Shown here piece after piece: positions 59,941 to 64,000 of a stretch of DNA of 64,000 nt. Below the pieces are notes generated by a model. It saw only the letters and a program-made list of their open reading frames with translations, was not told the DNA's origin and made no database searches. The DNA is from Spirodela intermedia (lineage: Eukaryota; Streptophyta; Magnoliopsida; Alismatales; Araceae), in NCBI GenBank assembly GCA_902729315.2, contig LR746270.1:5607721-5671720 (forward strand). Direction: 5' to 3'. How positions within the stretch are numbered: the first letter of the stretch is position 1; every line of letters starts with the position of its first letter. The position numbers were made by a program, and so were the translations under genes.

Positions 59941-61201
59941 TCAATGCCTCCCACGGGGCCATGCAGATCTCGGGCCAGCATAGCGTGCAAACTGTAGTCT
60001 TAAGGTAGCTGAGTCTCGGTCGTGTTCATCAAACTTGTAGCCTGAAAAGTTAAACCATGGCCGCTTCATGATCCATAAACAGCTCAGAATGGCGGCGTGG
60101 AATTATTTGATGTAGAGACTACAGTTCATCTCTTGAGATCTAATAAACCAGTCGTGCCTGTCTAGATCTAGCAGAATATAAATCCTCAGACAGAGGCTGT
60201 GAACATCAGGGCTTTGGCTCCAACCAATAATTTCCCCAAATACTTCCCTTGGGAAGAACAGAAAGGGAATTGCAGCTGTGAGACCCAGACTTAAGCGAGG
60301 TCAAAGAGTCGAGAAAATCCTCTAAAAAACCCAGAACTGAAGCAGACAGACAGATCAAGGAGAAAGAAACATATTGGGGGGAATATTATTGAAATAAATA
60401 GTAATAACAAATTATTACACGCGATTTCTTCACTCACCTTGTAAGGCTCCAAGTGCAATTGCTGCTTGGCTGGGAGTCAGGAAGTCAGCAAAGCAAAGGA
60501 CATGCGGTTCACCTCCAGGCTGCAGTGAGGATATACGTTGAAGAATCACTTGCCAGCCCAAACAGCTTAGACCATTTAAAATACACTCGGAATGCAAGAC
60601 CATCTTACATGCTTGGACTCCTTGTTGACAATCCTCACCTCTTGAAATCCTACAAAAGGACGAAAAATATCTGCAAGCCTCAAGCTAAGAAAATGGCGCA
60701 GATGGTAACACATAGGAAGTCATAGTTTCCCATTGGAATTCATAGTTACAGGTTGAAGGGCTGATGTGCAAAGGATACGAGAAACTTCCCTGCGACTGCA
60801 ATCCGCAGGGAGACCTTCCACGAATAGTGTATTCGAAGCATCTGGGGGAAGAGACATTTCCTGTCTTCCACCGCTATATCCCACACTCCGGTTCTCCACA
60901 AGACCCACGTTCATCAATCGGGGATCTGCAACATGATGAGTGGAGACTCCTCCACTCGAAGGGCCACCAGAGTCTCCAGCACCATAAGAAGATATTTGCT
61001 GGTGATATCATCTATCAGAATTTCACACAACAACAGACGAAATAAGAAAATAACAAGTACTACAACAGATTTAGAGCATACCCCACTGCGTAGATACTGA
61101 TCATAAGATGCTTCAATTGATTCTGTGTCCCTGATTACTCGTTGTCCGACCCTCTCTTCCTCACGAGGAATATAAGCACCATACTCGGTTCCACCAGGAA
61201 T
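59941..61201 (-). CDS. NSR/RBP1-like single-RRM RNA-binding protein, last five exons (5' end not found)
   Basis: Exons: 61082-61201, 60779-60998, 60609-60670, 60438-60519 and 59941-60041; phases agree and yield 194 residues ending in a TGA at 59941-59943. The first exon reads REEERVGQRVIRDTESIEAS and YDQYLRSG; the RRM follows: SNTLFVEGLPADCSRREVS (RNP2 LFVEGL), HIFRPFVGFQEVRIVNKESK, HVLCFADF (RNP1) and QAAIALGALQGYKFDEHDRD. The tail (LRLQFARYAGPRSAWPRGRH) matches nuclear speckle RNA-binding proteins NSRa/b and Medicago RBP1, which modulate alternative splicing and bind noncoding RNAs such as ENOD40 and ASCO. The usual first exon (about 40 residues) was not found up to 64000, so intron 1 is at least 2.8 kb. 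The acceptor at 60999 (ACCAG) has a weak pyrimidine tract. Confidence 0.88.
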
Positions 61202-64000
61202 CTCTTAAAAAATAAAGCAGCTTCAGTCAGCAAGATTTGCGGAAAACACAGCAGTGATAAGATCCAGAGCCCTTAGACTATATTCTCGGACCATGATATG
61301 GCATCCCATTCCTTTCACTCATGATTGATTTGCCCACAGAGGTAAGCCAGCAACGTCACTCCACAGAAAGGGAAAAATAGAAAAAAACGAAAACCGAGGA
61401 GGGGAAAAGGCTGTCTAGGCAACAGTAAGTGTGGAGGCGCTCTGTGTTCGTTTTTGCATTCTTATGTTTTTAATGGCCATTAACGAAGCATGTCCTTTAT
61501 TTGCAAGGTAATACTGTGGTGAACTATCAACTTGTCCTGTCACTTGAGAACCTTAAGGATCACTGCAACATTTATGGAATGCAAAATAAAAGAGGCAATA
61601 GTGATTTTATTCTATCACTCATTATTTTTCTTATACCACCTACAGTAGCCTCATCTCCCCTCTCACGATAGGAAAGGCAAAGGGAACTCCTAAATGTCCA
61701 GGCCTGAATAGCTGAAGAGGAAGAATCCATGGAATGAGCTAATTTCTCTTCAAAGATAATTGATTCCAGACTGATCCGAGTTTTTTCCATTTTGTTGTCA
61801 GGTTCAAGGATGAATTAGGATACCAAAGGATGGTCGATCCTTATCCCAATGGCACATTTGGATGATGGTACTTTTTAAAGCACACGAGTCTTCAATCCGA
61901 TGAAAAATGGAATAAGCCAAGTAAGAATCTATAATCTGTATCTATTTATAAAACTTAGTATTCAGAATAACTGAACAGCATAAGGCCGTCCATCTCCAGC
62001 TCTCACAACCATCTCTCCACTCTTTACACACTATAAAATCATCCAACCAATTCTATCAATTCCCTGATTGGCATGCATCCATACTGATAAGAAAGAAGCA
62101 AGCGACTTTGGGATTTTAGAACGAAACCCCAGCATGACCATGAACAAGCAGAGAACTTTGCTCCCACAGCCAAGATGAAGACCAACAGAACTTCCCAAAA
62201 AATGTAATTAACACGGCTACCATACACAACCATTTTTTCCATTAGTACGTTGTATATATTCAGAAAGAGATAGGAGTCAACAGGAAAACATCCCAGTATC
62301 AAAAAATGAATTTCCTTCATGCAAATGTTCTGACGACCTTTTTCCATGACTTCAAACCATCCCTTGAAGATTTCCAAATAGATCACAACACATTTATATA
62401 AATAGCTACTAAGATTTCACTGACACTGCCAAGCTACTTGCTGCATAAAGCTGCAATGATGCCTCTCAAACCTGCCAAAGAAATAAATCCTTAAATCGAT
62501 GGACAGCACAGTGGATTGTGATGACCAAAGTGAATAACACTAATCTTTTTTTTTTACTCAGTCTTTGTCTATCATAAATTCTTGGACCGGGTCATGTCAG
62601 ACAAGATTAACCAAGCTGTCCGGCCTGCATAAGGACTGAGCCGATAAATTTTCTAATGAATAAAAAGTTATTATGTAGAATAAAACAATGATGCACCATA
62701 TAAATGTCTACATTGGAAAGAATATCACACAGGCAACTGATCAGGCTTGCAGTGACAAATCCAACCTTGATTTGGGTTTATATGAGAGAAGGCACCAATT
62801 GAATTGGGAGTTCAAGAAAAATGGAGATCCTACAATTCAGAAATGATTAAACATGTGCAACTTCAATAGTTAATATAAAAATACAGTAATAGGCTGGAAC
62901 ATGATACAAGGTGGAAATGTGATTCAAAAGAGAGGCTCAGTGTAAGCTCCTCTTATAATATACAGAGATGATGGTGGCAGAGATTGTGTGAAGTGCACAG
63001 CGTATAATAATAATATTTTTTAGCATCTGCGTAGGGGGAGCATTGATCGATATTTTTGCAGGATTGTATAACTATTAACGTATTCTCGAAAATCATAAGA
63101 GGGTACATGTCGTAAATACCATGGAGAACAATGTGGCATACAGATACAAGAATTTTTAGAAAAGTTCTCAGCTCTTGAGGATGCAGAATTCATATATTTT
63201 AAACAGAAGAAATATATCTTGCAATAGATGGTACGCATTCTGAAGTAGATTGCAGAGAGCATCTGGACCAACAATCACAAAATGAGGCAGAGAATGAATT
63301 TTTCAAGAAGTCAGATCTGATCGCAAAGGCATAGTGCCCTAATGCTATAAAAAAAAAAAGGATCATTTATACAACACCGAATGTAAGACTCAATAGAAAA
63401 AAATTCATCACAATGGCTTCATTTCTTGACAGGTGATGGGAAGCCTTAAAAGGGAAAACAAATGATAAAAATGGATCAAATGTTTCCACGTAGAAGACAC
63501 AATATAAATTCGCAACATTTAATCACCACCCAAAAAAAATCTTTTTTCAATGATCAAATATCTACTTATCTTACTGTCATGAATCTACTTACAACATATC
63601 TTATTTAGGTGAAGACCAAAGAAGGAATCCTACCTTTTTACCATTTTGATTGGGCGGTCTAAATGGATACTGTTAACAGTAACAAGTCCAGCCATGAAAT
63701 TATTTTTTCTCATGATCTAAGAAATGAAAATCAAGCTATCGTATATCACGAATCATCAGCCTCAAATAATGCACATACGATTATGAATACCAACATTTAA
63801 AATCACACAAAGATAGAAAGCTCATAGTCCATGAAACTACATTTCATGGAGGAGACCTTTCAAGCAGGGAATATCCCAAAATATTGGCAAAACAAATGAA
63901 CCCAAAGAAAAATAGGATATAGCTTTTCCCAAATCAAAAGAAGACAACTGCTTCGAGCATTTCAGGAGAACAAGACTGTAGCTCGCTAGACGGATCCAGC
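61202..64000. other. Probable first intron / 5' flank of the RRM gene
   Basis: No exon, gene or transposon domain recognised. The DNA is AT-rich with several short open frames on the minus strand (61572-61790, 62039-62386, 63020-63274) that lack any family signature. Confidence 0.45.

Noticed and set aside
1-64000. CRISPR arrays, bacterial operons, rRNA or intact tRNA genes
   Set aside because: No regularly spaced identical repeats, no ribosome-binding-site-led gene strings and no cloverleaf sequences were found; the spliced genes show that this is a plant nuclear region.

Overview
The window is nuclear DNA of a flowering plant. The protein-coding genes have spliced exons with GT-AG borders, plastid-type leaders and plant-specific families (CYP78A, an MTA-type m6A writer, EMB8-like hydrolase, an NSR-like RRM protein). 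Large AT-rich spacers carry decayed LTR retrotransposons, and (GA)n/(CT)n, (AT)n and (AAT)n microsatellites are common. Very GC-rich 5' exons beside AT-rich introns suggest a monocot or an early-diverging angiosperm, but the species cannot be fixed from the sequence.

Layout. 1-589 (minus): 5' exon of a CYP78A cytochrome P450, cut by the window edge. 590-15.8 kb: gene-poor, AT-rich DNA with diverged repeats, a possible SINE and no gene that I can support. 16.2-23.9 kb (minus): an eight-exon EMB8-like alpha/beta-hydrolase. 25.1-28.0 kb (plus): a six-exon gene for a small putative plastid membrane protein, head-to-head with the hydrolase gene. 28.8-29.9 kb (minus): a three-exon gene for a coiled-coil membrane protein, tail-to-tail with the previous gene. 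30-33.8 kb: spacer rich in (GA)n/(CT)n. 33.8-35.3 kb (minus): an intronless BCS1-type AAA-ATPase.

36.9-47.0 kb (minus): a decayed Athila-type Ty3/gypsy element, with gag, reverse transcriptase and integrase remnants in the right order between two diverged LTRs. Its left LTR is split by a younger insertion of 1,628 bp that starts TG, ends CA and is flanked by a perfect 5-bp target duplication, so it looks like a solo LTR. 47.4-49.5 kb (minus): pol remnants of a second Ty3/gypsy element, closer to the chromovirus type. 50.8-57.5 kb (minus): the complete seven-exon MTA gene (METTL3 orthologue, DPPW catalytic motif). 57.5-59.9 kb: spacer with one doubtful GC-rich ORF. 59.9-61.2 kb and beyond (minus): the last five exons of an NSR/RBP1-like RRM protein; its first coding exon was not found in the window.

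No operon-like joint function is expected in plant DNA. Three neighbouring genes (EMB8-like, the plastid membrane protein and the coiled-coil membrane protein) have leaders suggestive of organelles. The two genes at the right end both act on nuclear RNA (m6A methylation and splicing-related RNA binding). I found no clearly new biological system. The strongest unusual structures are the nested retrotransposon with its intact target duplication, and an uncharacterised four-helix plastid protein with alternative 3' splice choices.
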